DNA of 43,349 nucleotides from Dimargaris cristalligena (Eukaryota > Kickxellomycota > Dimargaritomycetes > Dimargaritales > Dimargaritaceae): contig JANBQC010000199.1 in the NCBI GenBank assembly GCA_027576995.1, forward strand, positions 1-43,349, written 5' to 3'. The position numbers and the translations under genes were made by a program. Below are positions 1 through 12,500 of the stretch, one piece after another; positions within the stretch are counted from its first letter, which is position 1; every line of letters begins with the position of its first letter. The notes beneath the pieces were generated by a model, which saw only the letters and a list, made by a program, of their open reading frames with translations, ran no database searches and was not told where the DNA came from.

Positions 1-155
1 AAGCCCACCGGGGTTTTGGATGACGCGGATACACCCTTTAACTGCGGGGTCGCCATCGCGGCATGTTAACTTGAATTGCTCTTATAGTCGTGAATCTTGG
101 ATCATATTTATTATCGCTCGTAATGCTCGTCGGACGAACTGGTTACTTTTAGGGG

Positions 156-333
156 GTGGTCTCTGGCCAAGACCGCCTTCTGAGGGTTTCCCTTTCTTTT
201 GACCGGGCTTACGCTTATTTATTGATTTTTTGCCGAATTACTTAGCTCTTGAAATGCCGCCCATTTGATCTGGAATTTCTTGGAACGTGGTCTCTGGCCA
301 GGACTGCCTTCTGAGATTTTCCCTTCATTTGAT
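156..333. repeat. Imperfect direct repeat, two copies about 47 nt long
   Basis: Copy A (156-202) and copy B (287-333) share GTGGTCTCTGGCCA, then GCCTTCTGAG, then TTTCCCTT, with a handful of substitutions. The offset of 131 nt is not a multiple of three, so the copies cannot both be read in one uninterrupted frame. On the minus strand copy B translates to a short basic stretch (SEGSPGQRPRSKK) and copy A to a similar one in another frame. This could be the eroded 3' end of a gene or a non-coding duplication. I cannot assign a family. Confidence 0.45.
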
Positions 334-1469
334 TGCGCATCTAAGCTAGCTTGCACCTGCTGGCTATATTTGAATTTGACCGGAACCATTGCTATACCCT
401 CCATTTTCAACGGGATTTTCTCAAACGGTCTTGACATTGCATACGGCACTTTTCCAGCCCCGCCTCCCCTACCGGTGGCTAATATCGCTACTTAACATTT
501 TTTGTAAATTGCAAATAGCTCCTACTTTTCGTGCCACCCATCTAATAAACTATACTTACTAAACCATTCGAATTCTACTTATGTACCATAGACACTTGGT
601 GACCCGGTATGGGCAATAGCAATTGTACTTTGTGACATGATCGCCGGATTCCCCAGCGGAGAGTTCGTTTGCATTACTGGACTCTTCGTAGCGTTGGATT
701 TCGCCAGTGCGGGATGCCTAATAGGCGCAATATTCGAGGGTTGTTCAGATACTTTGTGGCGCTATGGGGTTTAAATTTACTTTCGTTTCGGTAGTTTGCG
801 GAGAATTAAACTATAAACTTAGCTGTTTGTCCGTCTAAATTCGGTAATAAATTTTCTGTCGGTGGCACACAATAACTGATGACTATCACGCCATATTGGG
901 ATTCCTGATAGCATTAGGGACGAATATAAGTGACATAAGGCAAATGGACGCTGGCAAACTGGATACAATTATAGTATAATATAATATAACCACCGGCGAA
1001 TGTGATCTGAGCCCTGACTTTAAATAATCCTGACACGCTGGTATCACGCTTGTCTCGCTATTAGTGCATATCCTTGTATTATTTATGCATTTCTTCTGAC
1101 TCGGGCACTGTCCATTCATTTATCTTTTACATGCAAATTTTATATTTTCCTAATGTGTTGGTTTGGCGCGCACCTAATACTTTTTGAAGTTTTATATGGG
1201 CATCGCAGTTAGCTATTGTCCTTGTGTTTTTACTAATGGTTCCTTTGATGATATCTATGATTTCTAGTTCTGATCATTAATTTTGCCTTTAATTTTCTAG
1301 TTATTGCCATTATCAATCTCAATATTTGAATATACCATATTTATCTGATTTGAGGAGTAATATATGATCTAAATTAACATTGCCATTTAATTCCATTATA
1401 ATGCCCCTTTGGGTAGCTGATAGCTTTGTATTGAATGGGTATAGAGTGCAAGAGTCCTTGATATCTAAT

Positions 1470-1630
1470 GGGGGGGGGGGGTTATCGGGCACTGGGCCAC
1501 AAAATACAAATTATGTTTGATCATCCTTACTATGCTGGCCTATGAACAATATATACCTGTTTATCTCGCGCCTTGAAATACACGTAGGCAGCGTGCCGGT
1601 TTCTATAGTCTGATCTGTATAGGGGGGGGG
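1470..1630 (+). repeat. Two poly-G tracts (12 G and 9 G)
   Basis: Runs of 12 G (1470-1481) and 9 G (1622-1630) lie about 140 bp apart in AT-rich intergenic DNA. Comparable runs occur at 28821-28830 (10), 35883-35890 (8) and 42233-42243 (11). Their lengths may be unreliable in sequencing. Confidence 0.8.
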
Positions 1631-4600
1631 TACCCATCTGGACAAGAGTGGGCGAGAGGGGAGCTGGTCAGGACTATCATCAAAATCTAAAGGCCCTAGT
1701 ATTCAGGATACAGATACGCTAAAATAATAGCCCTATCAATCATCATACCGAGCATAATGGCAGTTCCGAATCCAAGATATAATTAAAATAATCATTTATA
1801 AAACACGAGATATAATAAGTAGATATGGGGGCGCGAACAATCGGAGTGAACTATGGACGGGTCGAAATACTAATAATGATGAAGGCAGAATAGGCGTTGC
1901 AAACTGAGTGAGTTATTGGAGTCAATGAATGGGCCGACGGACGTTCTTATATATATTTGCCCTCCGGCTGATAAGAATCGATAATCTAAAATGGGCTGGA
2001 ATAAGTCCAGGGGCACTGGGTGTCCCCATCAGTGTAGGAGCGGATTTCTCTAAAATGGGACAGAATCCCGCCCCCCTATAATAGACACTGCACACTCAAG
2101 ACAATAGATGGAATCCCCAGTAGCGGAAGACATTGCCAACAACCTCCTTCGAAATACTATGTGTGCATGAAATTAAAGAAATACATGAAACACTACATCC
2201 AACTCTTCAGTATCTCATACATGATGTCATTATACAATGAATAATATTATGATTCAATTGAAGACCTCGCCTGATATTTCGGCCAACCATCATATAGCTT
2301 TGCCAAGCGCGATACAACAGAATAAGAGGTAAATGCAAATGGATATAAGTCCCCCCGGTCGCTGAGAATATGTAGCATAGTGAAAGTCGCTAATTAATGC
2401 ACTATAGATGTGAAACAAACCAGTCACTAAAGTTCACACCAACGGCCTGGCTTAAAAAGGCCAATTGTGTAGCCTGATACATTGTATTAATATTACCATC
2501 ACGGGCCAATAATATAGGCATATCGACAGGAAGAAGATGTCCGACACCCCATATCAACTCAACTCGTCAAGAAGTAGTTTCCCCCTTACAGAGATTAGAA
2601 CTTTTGGACTAATTGCAAATGAATTAGGCAATTGACTAAATAAACCCACATTTGGACAAAATGCTATCTAGAAATGTAAACTGAATGTTTTACCGAATCA
2701 ATGATAAGTGTGGCGGGACTACCCGAGTGTTCGGTTTACATTAGGCATGCGGCAAACTACCCAGGGGAACGGTAGCCTCGGCCCCTAACGCCGGGGTAGA
2801 TGCCTCTTACAACCAGTGCGCGCAGTATATAATAAAGGGGGTGGAGGCGCAAACCACCGACAACTGCTAAAAGTATAGCCCTATGGACATGGGTACCACC
2901 TCGTTTGTGCAGTAGGTGCATTAATTGGATGGCAGTAGTCATTCTGTGACGAATCCCGGTGCCCATGGTTGCGGAAATGTAATGATGGAATAGGCGACAG
3001 ACGAACATTTGTGCATATACACAGCTCTTCAGAAGCATGAATAGTAAGGAGTCGTAGGATATAGGGGGGTCGAGATCATCAATGGAATTAAACAGGATTA
3101 AATATGAATTGCTTTACAGTGACTATTACAGCAAAGCATTGTCATGGTAAAGGCGGCTGTATTGCTGGGTGGTACTGAGAAGTAAAGTATGACGGTAAAG
3201 ACTGGCAATATCCAGCTCACCTCGGCAACTGATACACTGTATAATCACAACTATACGTTGACTGGATTGTTGTTACAATACAGTAAGACAGATATGGGCA
3301 AATCGCTCACTGGCTGGCGAGGTGAGACTATTCTTAAACCAGCCCATGATATTTTTGGAAATAGTACTGGCTACCAATTCACACAGTGCCAACCATTTCG
3401 GATGGGTCTATAACTGGGAATTCACCACAGTTGGCAACCCAGGAGTACCGTCTATATTAGCAGACAAAGGAGGGTCAAAACACGTAATGGTGTACAAGGC
3501 ACTTGGTTTAGCCATGACTACCTTCCATTTTAGCGCTTCAGTGTACTACCTCTCACCACAACTTGTATTTTATCGGTTTTTACTCTCCCGCACCTTCAAT
3601 AGACATTTTTCCCTTCATTCCCGGGTGTACCCGGTGTTACACGGGATGCGGCGTAGAAAGTCCCGTCTAAATCAGGGCAAATAGGCCTTGTTAGGGAGAC
3701 TTGGGTATCATAGTGATAAAGGTAATAGAAGAGGTGAGGCGGAGGGGTGACGTTGCGCGGATCCTAAGCACCTTCTCGGCCATAGCTGTAGACATATATA
3801 GTGTGGATAATAAGCCACTGAATTACGCGTATTTGCCGCCGCCTAGAATAAGATGCCTTTATATTTACCATTAAAGACTACTACCACTCCTCGCGCCACA
3901 GTTACGTGGAGCCACCCAAGCTGCTGCTTAGTCAAGGGCTGGAGGTACGCGACTTGCATTTGGGCCAGTAAACCGGTGGTTTGAGAAGCCACAAACCAGT
4001 GGCCTTGGATTGGCCAATAAGACCCCTGGTCAATGGCGGATTAATGTAATTTCCTGTAAAACCATGCCACCGATAAATCAATGTACACATTATTTCTAGT
4101 GAAGGCTGGATTCGGTAAGAGCCGTTTAATGAAAGAGCAGTGATCCATTGGAACTATCCGCAGTAAAATATACTGGAATACGCCAAAGGTAAATAAGGCG
4201 CGCGGGATTTTAAGGGGACGAAATGGTAATTACATACCGTATCATATCTACGGGAACGGCAGTTTGATCCGATGGGTGAATGGATCCCAAAAGTCGCAAG
4301 ATTCCCGGATATTGCCAAGAACATTGTATATTCGGGCATTTGGAGATATTGTAAGCCTATTAGTTCGTCTCACGAAATGGTATTGAAAGATAGCACAAAT
4401 GTATACGGGGATTCCCACCCACAACTAGATAAAAAATGACAGTGCAAAATCGAAAATAGACAAACTACTTAAACCCTAAATATAATGACGTATACCCCTA
4501 GTCCTGTCTATTCAAGGCGGCAAATTTATTTACTCTACGTAAGCTAAAGCAAATCTGTACTAATAGTTACTAATCGACTAGCTAGCTTTACAACCCCTCC

Positions 4601-5648
4601 ACATTGGGACGGGGAATCGGTTGGCCAATTTTCAGTAGGGACCCACGGCAACCGCTAAATCAGGAAAACCCCAGCGCACCGAGCAGTCCATGTGGTCTCC
4701 GGAATAGGGATACCACGCTCAGCGACGAACGAGCAGTTACCGTCCCAATCGAACCCCGAAAACGAACCTAGAGTATAACGCATAATTATCATCCGAATAG
4801 CCGGGTTCATTATGTTCCAATATTGTAATAAGTGATTTATACGGTAATTCATTATAAAAGCACACGGGGTGAGATTGGCTATTGACACCATTGGGTATCA
4901 GCTGACAAATTGCGGTAGCGAAGAAGAAGAAAAAGCAACAATTAGCAGTGAAGTCGGCAAACAAAGATGCTAAATAGAATAAAGATACACATGGGAGACA
5001 CTCCACCTAGCAGGTGGAAGCATTCGAAGGATATGGCATTGGAGCAATGGGGCGGTATGCTTGAATTTTACCGGTGTAGCCTTGTCAGGGACTGGAGACT
5101 AGTTAGTGGTGACTGGGCTGGGTTTAGCCAAAATGCATCCCTATGCTTATTCATGAGATACGACGGATAAGTAGAAAAAAAGAGGACGGCAAAAGAGACG
5201 GATACGATCAAGCAAGTAAGTGTTACAAATGAAAAAAAAAAGAGCTATATTTATATATACGTATGGGTAAAATATATACTGGAAAATTTAACCGAGATAA
5301 ATTTGACTCATTGGTAAAAAGTAAAGAAATAGAAGGGTCATTAGAAAGTAGGTCGTAAAAATAGGAAATCAAAGATGGGAAGGGCCTCCATTTACAACAT
5401 GGTAATTGAAAATGGGGTCGTCCAGTATACGGAAATGGAAATCTGATGGCGCCCATTTTCTTGAGAATAGAGGATTGTCTCTCTCGCATCTTAGTAGAGG
5501 AAGAATGGAGGTAAGGCAACCCCGAAAACCTCCTTAACCTTTGAGACAATGGAGTAAGAGGGCGGAGGAGATGCCCGCCATATCTGGTGTATAGCCTAGT
5601 GCAGAAAAGGTCTACATTCAACTTTAGGGGGTAGGTGTGAGGAATTTA

Positions 5649-8600
5649 TTAACAGTCGGTACTGTTCCAAACAAATAGGAAACGCCGACTCACTTTACCG
5701 GTATCGTAGAGGTAGCCCGGCGTGGGTTCTATGGCGTGAAAGGGCCGATGATCCCCGGAGAGATGTGGCTGATGAAGGTTCTCTTCGTCTTGCTTGAAGG
5801 TGACGACTGACGGAGCGGCCTTGAGTTGACTGGAAGCCACCGAAATCAGGGAGGGGTTGGAGGGGACGGGGAATAGGCCCTGGGTCACCCGCTGATCGGC
5901 TGGATTGGTGATTATGGATAAAGGGAGGGAGAGTTGGGAGTCCGGAGGAGGCATTTCAAAGTGGCACGCTGAAGGCAAGGAAGGTCGGGGCACGGTATCA
6001 TTTAATGAACACGTCGTTTGGGCTGAATCGAGACTGATATTGGCCAGGTCGGCGGGGTGGAGACTACGATCGTCGTCAACGTCCGAATGATGGGATTCAC
6101 ACTCGGTGGCGTCACTAGCTGTCGTACTGCTGTCCTGATCAACCCCACCCTCGGCATCGGCATCGACACCGGCTTCGGTGTCAGTACCCTGCCGGTTACT
6201 GGTAAGGGGGTCCTCCTCGACCGGGTCGAGTTCGGGGATAAATTCCGTTAAAGCGTGAGCCGATAATTGGGCGGGGGCTCCTCCTCCACTCACAGCGGAG
6301 AGTAGCGAGTGAGCAGAGGGGGCCGTCATAACCGACCGTAGGTCCATACTCGAGTCCTCGGGTAGCGAGCCTGTGACGGAGCTAGGGGCATCGTCGATGG
6401 GAAGCGAGGGCTGGTTCTTGCGCCGTTTGTCGCGCAAAACTTCGATATGATCGAGAATGCGGACAATATCTTGCTTGTACTTGGACGACCGGGCGGAGTG
6501 CTGCACCATAAGATCCGAGTCCAGGCCCAGGTCCAAGTGGGCGAGGTTGGCGTCGGTGGAGAGGCGCTCCAGGTGGATCGAGGCCCGCTGCTGCTGATTG
6601 GTCTGGTTGGGATTAAGCTGCTGTTGGCTGCGGCGGTGTTGGTGGAATCTATTCGCGGGTAGTAATGATAAGGGGGACATGGGTGGAGAGTTCTCCCCAC
6701 CTTCCTTAATGGCCGGTAGGGACGGCACAGGGCTGGTCATATTTCGCTGTCGGATCGTTGGAGACTTGGGACCCGCGCGAAGAGGTGGGCCGCTACCGTG
6801 GGCTGCGGTTGATTTGCCAGTCAGAAGGGGAATGTTGAACGTACGGGACTGACGGCGTTTAGCCCGGGACATGGGGTTTTGGTCGTCAAACGCCCGTTCG
6901 GACTCGGCAAAAGAGGGACGGTGGCGGGAGTCTTCCGAGGGCCGGGCAAGCAATGAGGGAACCGTTCGCTTGAAAGAGGGCATACTGATACCGCTTAAGC
7001 GACTGGAACGACGCTGCTTCGCTGGATTGGGATGATGAGGGTGGTGGCTGTGGGGATGTTGCTGTGGCTGTTGCTGGAGACGCTGAAGGCGTTTCTGGTA
7101 GGTCCGAACTTGACGAACGATACGGATTTCCTGTTCTAACATGGTCTTCCACTGGGATTTGCTTTGAGCATCGTCAGCCAGGATATAAACCCGCATCCGC
7201 CAGGCACTGTAAAAGGTCTGGGTGTCTTCTTCGGTAATATTCATGGTTTCCAGGATTTGGTCCAGGTCCAAGTGGGACTCGTCTACAGAAGCAACGGCGC
7301 TTGTGTGGGTGCGGACCGATGCGGGACTGCCGTCAATGGATACATCACAGGGCGAATCGGTCAGGACGGATTCCTGCAGCATAATCTGGCGGGCGGCCTT
7401 GATTTCAACGGGATGGGGGAAAGCACTTTGCCTCCGCTGTTTGTCGGTCATGGACAGGGGGCTGAAGGCGAGTTCCAGGCCGTAGGGGCCCAGGTTAATG
7501 ACTTCCGAAGTGGGGTTATGCACCTGGGTTAGGTGAATCAGGGAAATCCGACCGCATTTGGGGCGGGCCTCACGGTGCTCCGGGTGGAAGAGAATCAGGG
7601 AGTGCTTATCCATGACCATCCAGAACCGCTTCCAGGAGGCCCCTTTGCCGGAACGCACAAACAGGGAAAGATGGCCGCTAAAATGGGTTGGGATTGGGGG
7701 AGCTCGGGAAGCATGGGAGCTGGAGGGCCGGTCCTGGTTAACGGAGGTTCCCCCCATGGAGATACGCTGGGACGAGGCGATGCTGGTGTAGGAGAGGCGG
7801 GACTTGTGGATGGTGGTGCGTACCGAGTCGGTGTAGCCGTTGGCCTTGAGCCAGGGTTTGGCCGGGAACGAGTACTTGCCATCTTCGTGGAAGGGGTCGT
7901 GTTCAATGACCACGCCCACCTCTAACGTCACTTCAAGGGACCGTTTGAGCATTTCGGAGGAGGACAGAGTCAGGAGCGGCATATTGTAGGTTTTGGTTTC
8001 TTTGCTCAAACGGCGGAATCCGAAATCCAAGTACAGTTCACTAAGCACCTGGCCCTCCGAGCGGGACCGACGATTGGCTAGGCTTTGGAACCAGCGGGAG
8101 GGCGTGGCGAATCGACCACCAGGGCCGCCACCACCACCACTACTCACCGGGCCCGAGCGATCGCCGGCGGAAAACGGAGGCCGATTGGCTGATGAAGCCA
8201 CGGCGGCACTGTTAGAACGTAAGAGGGGCTTGGGCAGGACCGAGAGCTTGAAGGTGAAGGGGTGTAGAATGTCAAACACGAACACGTCGGGGTATTGGGC
8301 AACGTGGACATTTTTGTCAACCCGACGGGGATTGGTCACGTCGGTTGAAAAAGACTGCTGGCCCACTTCCATGACGCACTGGAAGGCCGATGACTTGGAA
8401 GGGCCAATGTATTCCAGCTGGACCACCCGCACATAGAAGATACCGGACGGGGGCTTGACTTCCTTCGGTTTATGATGAGGATCGGCGGTACTTTGGGGTA
8501 TTTCGGGCTGAGACAGTTCCTCCCGTTTGAGCAAGGGAGCGGATACAGTGCTGGTACCGTGGATGCTGGATCGCCGGCTCCGTCGGTTGCGGGTATTGCG

Positions 8601-9017
8601 GGAGGGGGTCTGGGGGCTGGGTGTGACAGGGGGAGTATCGTGGCGGAGGGAGTCAGGAGGACCCCGCTGGGGGGTGGTGATTCGAGTGAGGGAAGTGAGG
8701 GGGAGGGTCGAAGCGGGGGATGAGAGGGTTTTGTGGGCGAGGGGACGCTGCGAAGGAGTGACGACGAAGGGGTCGGAGGCGACGCGCGGGGGAGTGGACA
8801 TGGGCGGAGGTTCCCAACGGGGCGGAGGCGGAGCGGTGGCCACGGACTTGCGGGGAGTAAAGAGACCATAGCGCATGGTAGCGGTGCGGAGCAGGCCATT
8901 CTTGGGGGGTGGGTGAGCGGGGCCGGGCAGGTCCGCCGGCTCCTGGTCGGGGGCGCCTTCCACGGCGGGTTTCTTGTGGAAACCGGCTAGGAAGGTGTCC
9001 TTGATAAAACTGAGCAT
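5649..9017 (-). CDS. Anillin/Bud4-like protein with C2-like and PH domains
   Basis: A 1,122-aa protein. The open frame continues 18 codons upstream to a TTG, but the first ATG is at 9017 (MLSFIKDTF), which I take as the start. The N-terminal 190 residues are Pro/Ser/Thr-rich and probably disordered. Residues about 192-377 resemble the C2-like anillin homology region (FYVRVVQLEYIG, then FVFDILHPFTFKLSVLP). It is interrupted by a Gly/Ser-rich insert. A PH domain follows at about 445-632, opening with SGHLSLF and WKRFWMVMD and closing with a helix around SQWKTMLEQEIR. An insert of roughly 80 residues lies before its last strand. A Gln/His-rich stretch and about 470 low-complexity residues follow. 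Family knowledge: anillin, Mid1 and Bud4/Int1 proteins organise septins and the contractile ring at the division site. The long tail after the PH domain is unusual, since in that family the PH domain is normally C-terminal. Other C2-PH scaffold proteins remain possible. Confidence 0.65.
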   Translation of the reverse strand: MLSFIKDTFLAGFHKKPAVEGAPDQEPADLPGPAHPPPKNGLLRTATMRYGLFTPRKSVATAPPPPRWEPPPMSTPPRVASDPFVVTPSQRPLAHKTLSSPASTLPLTSLTRITTPQRGPPDSLRHDTPPVTPSPQTPSRNTRNRRSRRSSIHGTSTVSAPLLKREELSQPEIPQSTADPHHKPKEVKPPSGIFYVRVVQLEYIGPSKSSAFQCVMEVGQQSFSTDVTNPRRVDKNVHVAQYPDVFVFDILHPFTFKLSVLPKPLLRSNSAAVASSANRPPFSAGDRSGPVSSGGGGGPGGRFATPSRWFQSLANRRSRSEGQVLSELYLDFGFRRLSKETKTYNMPLLTLSSSEMLKRSLEVTLEVGVVIEHDPFHEDGKYSFPAKPWLKANGYTDSVRTTIHKSRLSYTSIASSQRISMGGTSVNQDRPSSSHASRAPPIPTHFSGHLSLFVRSGKGASWKRFWMVMDKHSLILFHPEHREARPKCGRISLIHLTQVHNPTSEVINLGPYGLELAFSPLSMTDKQRRQSAFPHPVEIKAARQIMLQESVLTDSPCDVSIDGSPASVRTHTSAVASVDESHLDLDQILETMNITEEDTQTFYSAWRMRVYILADDAQSKSQWKTMLEQEIRIVRQVRTYQKRLQRLQQQPQQHPHSHHPHHPNPAKQRRSSRLSGISMPSFKRTVPSLLARPSEDSRHRPSFAESERAFDDQNPMSRAKRRQSRTFNIPLLTGKSTAAHGSGPPLRAGPKSPTIRQRNMTSPVPSLPAIKEGGENSPPMSPLSLLPANRFHQHRRSQQQLNPNQTNQQQRASIHLERLSTDANLAHLDLGLDSDLMVQHSARSSKYKQDIVRILDHIEVLRDKRRKNQPSLPIDDAPSSVTGSLPEDSSMDLRSVMTAPSAHSLLSAVSGGGAPAQLSAHALTEFIPELDPVEEDPLTSNRQGTDTEAGVDADAEGGVDQDSSTTASDATECESHHSDVDDDRSLHPADLANISLDSAQTTCSLNDTVPRPSLPSACHFEMPPPDSQLSLPLSIITNPADQRVTQGLFPVPSNPSLISVASSQLKAAPSVVTFKQDEENLHQPHLSGDHRPFHAIEPTPGYLYDTGKVSRRFLFVWNSTDC

Positions 9018-9437
9018 ATAAGGACAGGTGAGGTAAGCGGGAGTAGAATAGAGGCGGGGTAGTACAGTCAATACGGACTGAGTTGGACAGTGGAGTCCAA
9101 CTGGATAGATAGTTTGAACGAGGGCGGGATTAGCAGAAATAGAAGCGTCAAGCGGGTGGTGGTGACACCAGGACGGTCGCTCGGGTAGTGCAGACCTGGG
9201 GGATTAGCAATAAATCAGCTTGGAGGGTTAGGGGGTCGTTAAGCCGAACGAATGCGGCCGGGCATAAAAGGTAATATAAAATAGAAATTAATAAGATAAT
9301 GAAAGAAAGTGGGTAGAGAAGAGTTAGGCCCAAAGAGAAAGGAAGGGGGGTAATAAGTAAACAAAGGGGCATACAGCGGCCCAGGGGATAAGGACCGTGG
9401 GGAGAGGAAACACGCAGCGAAGGGACCGGGCAGAGCC

Positions 9438-9598
9438 TCGTCGCAGTTGCAGTTGCAGTTGTGGTTGTGGCTGTAGTCGTAGTCGTAGTCGTAGTGGTCG
9501 TTGTTGCAGTCGTAGTCGTAGTCGTAGTCGTAGTGGTCGTTGTTGCAGTCGTAGTCGTAGTCGTAGTCGTAGTGGTCGTTGTTGCAGTCGTAGTCGTT
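9438..9598. repeat. 39-bp minisatellite built from GTC/GTA triplets
   Basis: The segment starting GTAGTGGTCGTTGTTGCAG recurs at 9491, 9530 and 9569, an exact 39-bp period. (GTAGTC)n microsatellite fills the space between, and a TTGCAG hexamer run (about 9441-9462) precedes it. The period is a multiple of three and contains no stop codons on the plus strand in any frame, so open frames of Arg-Ser, Val or Asp-Tyr repeats appear on both strands. I treat these as by-products, not genes. The repeat lies about 420-580 bp upstream of the anillin-like ATG, in its promoter or 5' leader. Confidence 0.85.
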
Positions 9599-12500
9599 AG
9601 CGTCAGGGCGGGGAAGGGGCATAAAGTGGACGGGGAGAGTGTGTGCTGGTCGTAGAGAATATCTAATAGAATCTATATATATATAAAAAGACGGAGACCG
9701 AATGAATCAACGGAAGAAAGCACATACATAAGCCGAGGTCAGGATATATAATAAAAGAGAGAGAGAAAGGAAAAGGGAGAGCACGGCAGTGGGAGGAGGG
9801 CTTTAAGGTTAAGTCAGGGCGATGCTCACTCCCATTCACCCTCATGCACCAATGTGCATTGCCACACACTGTTGCCCCTTGGCATCTAGCCGGCGACGGC
9901 TCTCCAGGCAGGCCACTCCTACCAAAACCCGACCCCTTCCTCGCTACCCCTCGGCTCCAGGGAATGCGACCAGTGCGTTATCGGCCAATGTACCACAATG
10001 TATGACGGAGCAGGGCCGGGTTGCGCTACTGATCTGAGAGGAACCGCTCCTCCAGACTACAATCCCTGGCTGATGTGTTCGCTTTTAAATCCCATGGTTT
10101 TGTTGCTTTATAATTAGTATATATATCTCTTCATTTCTCTCAATTCGTGTTCTTTTAATCAAATCCGGCCCTTCCCTGCCCGCTACGGGCTACTATGACC
10201 ATTTTTAAAATCTGCGTTTTTCTGGAATGCGATGGACAGTTGGGCCGCTCTTATCACTGGGTGGGCTTGTTTCAGCTATACAAGTTGCTCCGCTGGCGTC
10301 GACCAGGGTGCCTAGTCCCATATTTCCCGATCAAGCCCCGCCGGCTTCCCATCACTGCCACATACCAATTTTAAATGTTTAGAGTTTGTTTACGTAAATA
10401 AGCCCGCCCGCTCCGATGATAGGCCGGGTTTGTTGATTCATATGGGCAACCGCCATTGGAAATGGGGCCAAGTGGGTTGGGGTAGCAATAATATCAGCAA
10501 CGGGGAGCAATGCTAATATAAAACAGCACTCCAGTGGGTGGGAAAGGCGAAGATCCTCTCTACTTCCATGCCAATCATTGGATCCCACCCACTCTCCCCG
10601 CCTACCGTCAACAGCATCGGCACCCTTTGCTGGTCCTTGTTCCATTCACGTATTGGCACCAGGGCCAATCAAATCGTCACCGTGTGTGTACTCTACACAT
10701 CGCAAAAGTGTAAACAACGATGGATTTTTAGACGCGAGAGCGCGTCCGAAGTAGTTGGTGACGAGTAAACTGATCACGACCTCTAGCGCTGCGTCAATTT
10801 TTAAATCCCTATAGACCCTCTTTGACTGCCCGGTTTGATCATCGCTCTCCTGCATGATGATGATACCAAAAATTACACATATCTTTGCAACAAGGGATAC
10901 CCGGTTTTTATCCCCACACCCCCTCCGCAACTGCCGTACACCCTTTTCCTTCAATAATTGACAAATACTCATATTGGGCGGTCAAAACGGTTTTTTCGGT
11001 TTGCACTGATGGGCAGGTTGGGTCGCCGAGTAGCTCAACCATGGATAGCTCAATCCAGAAGGGTATAGTCAGAAAATAAGTCACCCAATACCAGCCTGGT
11101 CATAGTATGATGCATTAAAACGGGGTTCGGATAGAAATGGCCAAAGTCTTTCAAGTGGGACGGCCGAGAAGACAAATAAAATGGCCCCAATACTCATCTA
11201 TCACGCTAGAAGCCAACCAACCAAATTGAGACAATCCACTGTCATTCAAAACCAACGAGATCACGGCGGTTCCCGAAACAGGGTTTTTCATATACCCGCT
11301 AAATGATAAATATACTATTTAACCAGCAAAAGGACCATGAGTAAAAGGGATAATAAAGGGTATAGAGGATGCGACTAATGGGCAGTGCGGTGCGAGTACC
11401 ACACAGCAGACAGCAAAAGGCAGTCTAAATCCACCGTCAATTCGGGTGACCGTCAGTTCAAACTCGGCAACTAACTCTATAACACCCCAAACTCCACTTT
11501 TACCGGTTGGGAGCTCGCATCCAATTTGTCCATAGATTGACTCCCGCTCACCACTTTAGGGTGTTGGTATAAATATTTACCGCCTCCCTTCCGCAGTGTT
11601 AATCACTTTGGCACAAATTAATGATTTTGGACCCATCTTGGCAACATCTCTCTCCCCCCGAAATTGCAATACAGGCAGTTCCAACTAACCATTCTCAAAA
11701 GAAAGAAGAGAATTGGGCAACCCATAGCGGGTGAGCTAACTCTGGCACGCAGCAGACTAGGTGGGGAATTTACCAACACCGTATTCCGGACTTACCTCTA
11801 CCCTGGCTTAGTAGTACAGCTTACCAGGATCATCAACGGCCTTGACGTCTTTCCAACGCCAAGGAATAGCGTGGTTCTATCTGTATAGTGCCTTACTTTT
11901 GCAAGTAGAAGATATTGATATCAACCCGACACTATTCCCCCAAAATAAGATTTATAACATTGCGTCAAATGAAATGACCGTATACCATATTTCGGAAAAC
12001 CTATATTGCCCATGTTAAAACTATGGCACATTGTGGATTTTATTATCTCTTGTTTTTGTCCAACTATGTTGGTTTTTTTATAGGTATACTAGGTCCTTTG
12101 GCTTTAACCACTTAAAATACTCCCTGTCGGCCATAATTTTCAATAAAACCAGCCAACTAGAGGCGTCCGCCGGCCACAAGTTGCTCACTTCCCTTGCACA
12201 CAGGTTTATTGATGCATTTTTAGCATTTCCAGCAGCCCATAGACTAGCTACCACATGAGAATAGAGGCAGCCCTGACCTCTATCTATCATTTAATTGTGG
12301 TGGACCCGTTCCGAAGTACTTAATCGAAATCACAGAAATGCTATATAACCCAAAAAAAGTATATAGCACCGGTTCCCCGCTTCCGTTTTCTCCCCTCTTT
12401 TAGTTGACTACATTCCTCTCCCGTCCTACATTCTTTTCGCATCTTTCATAATTTTGACCTACTTCTAGAAAACGGTTGACATTCGGTATCTAATGTCGTT

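Larger units (their letters stand above)
1..5648. other. Gene-poor, AT-rich region
   Basis: I see no convincing gene here. Open frames are short, overlap on both strands and lack recognisable motifs. The longest ATG-initiated ones on the plus strand, at about 3189-3413 and 3322-3684, overlap in different frames and resemble no family I know. Poly-G runs occur at 1470-1481 (12 G) and 1622-1630 (9 G). The right end (about 5170-5648) is the probable 3' flank of the anillin-like gene. Confidence 0.5.

Noticed and set aside
5223..5621. 132-codon minus-strand frame after the anillin-like gene
   Set aside because: No motif and a composition like the surrounding AT-rich DNA. It probably lies in the 3' untranslated region.
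9239..9655. Open frames of Asp-Tyr, Arg-Ser or Val repeats
   Set aside because: They result from the stop-free 39-bp triplet repeat and are open on both strands at once.
12078..12290. Opposing 70-75 codon frames on both strands
   Set aside because: The plus-strand one starts with TTG, neither shows a motif, and they overlap one another.
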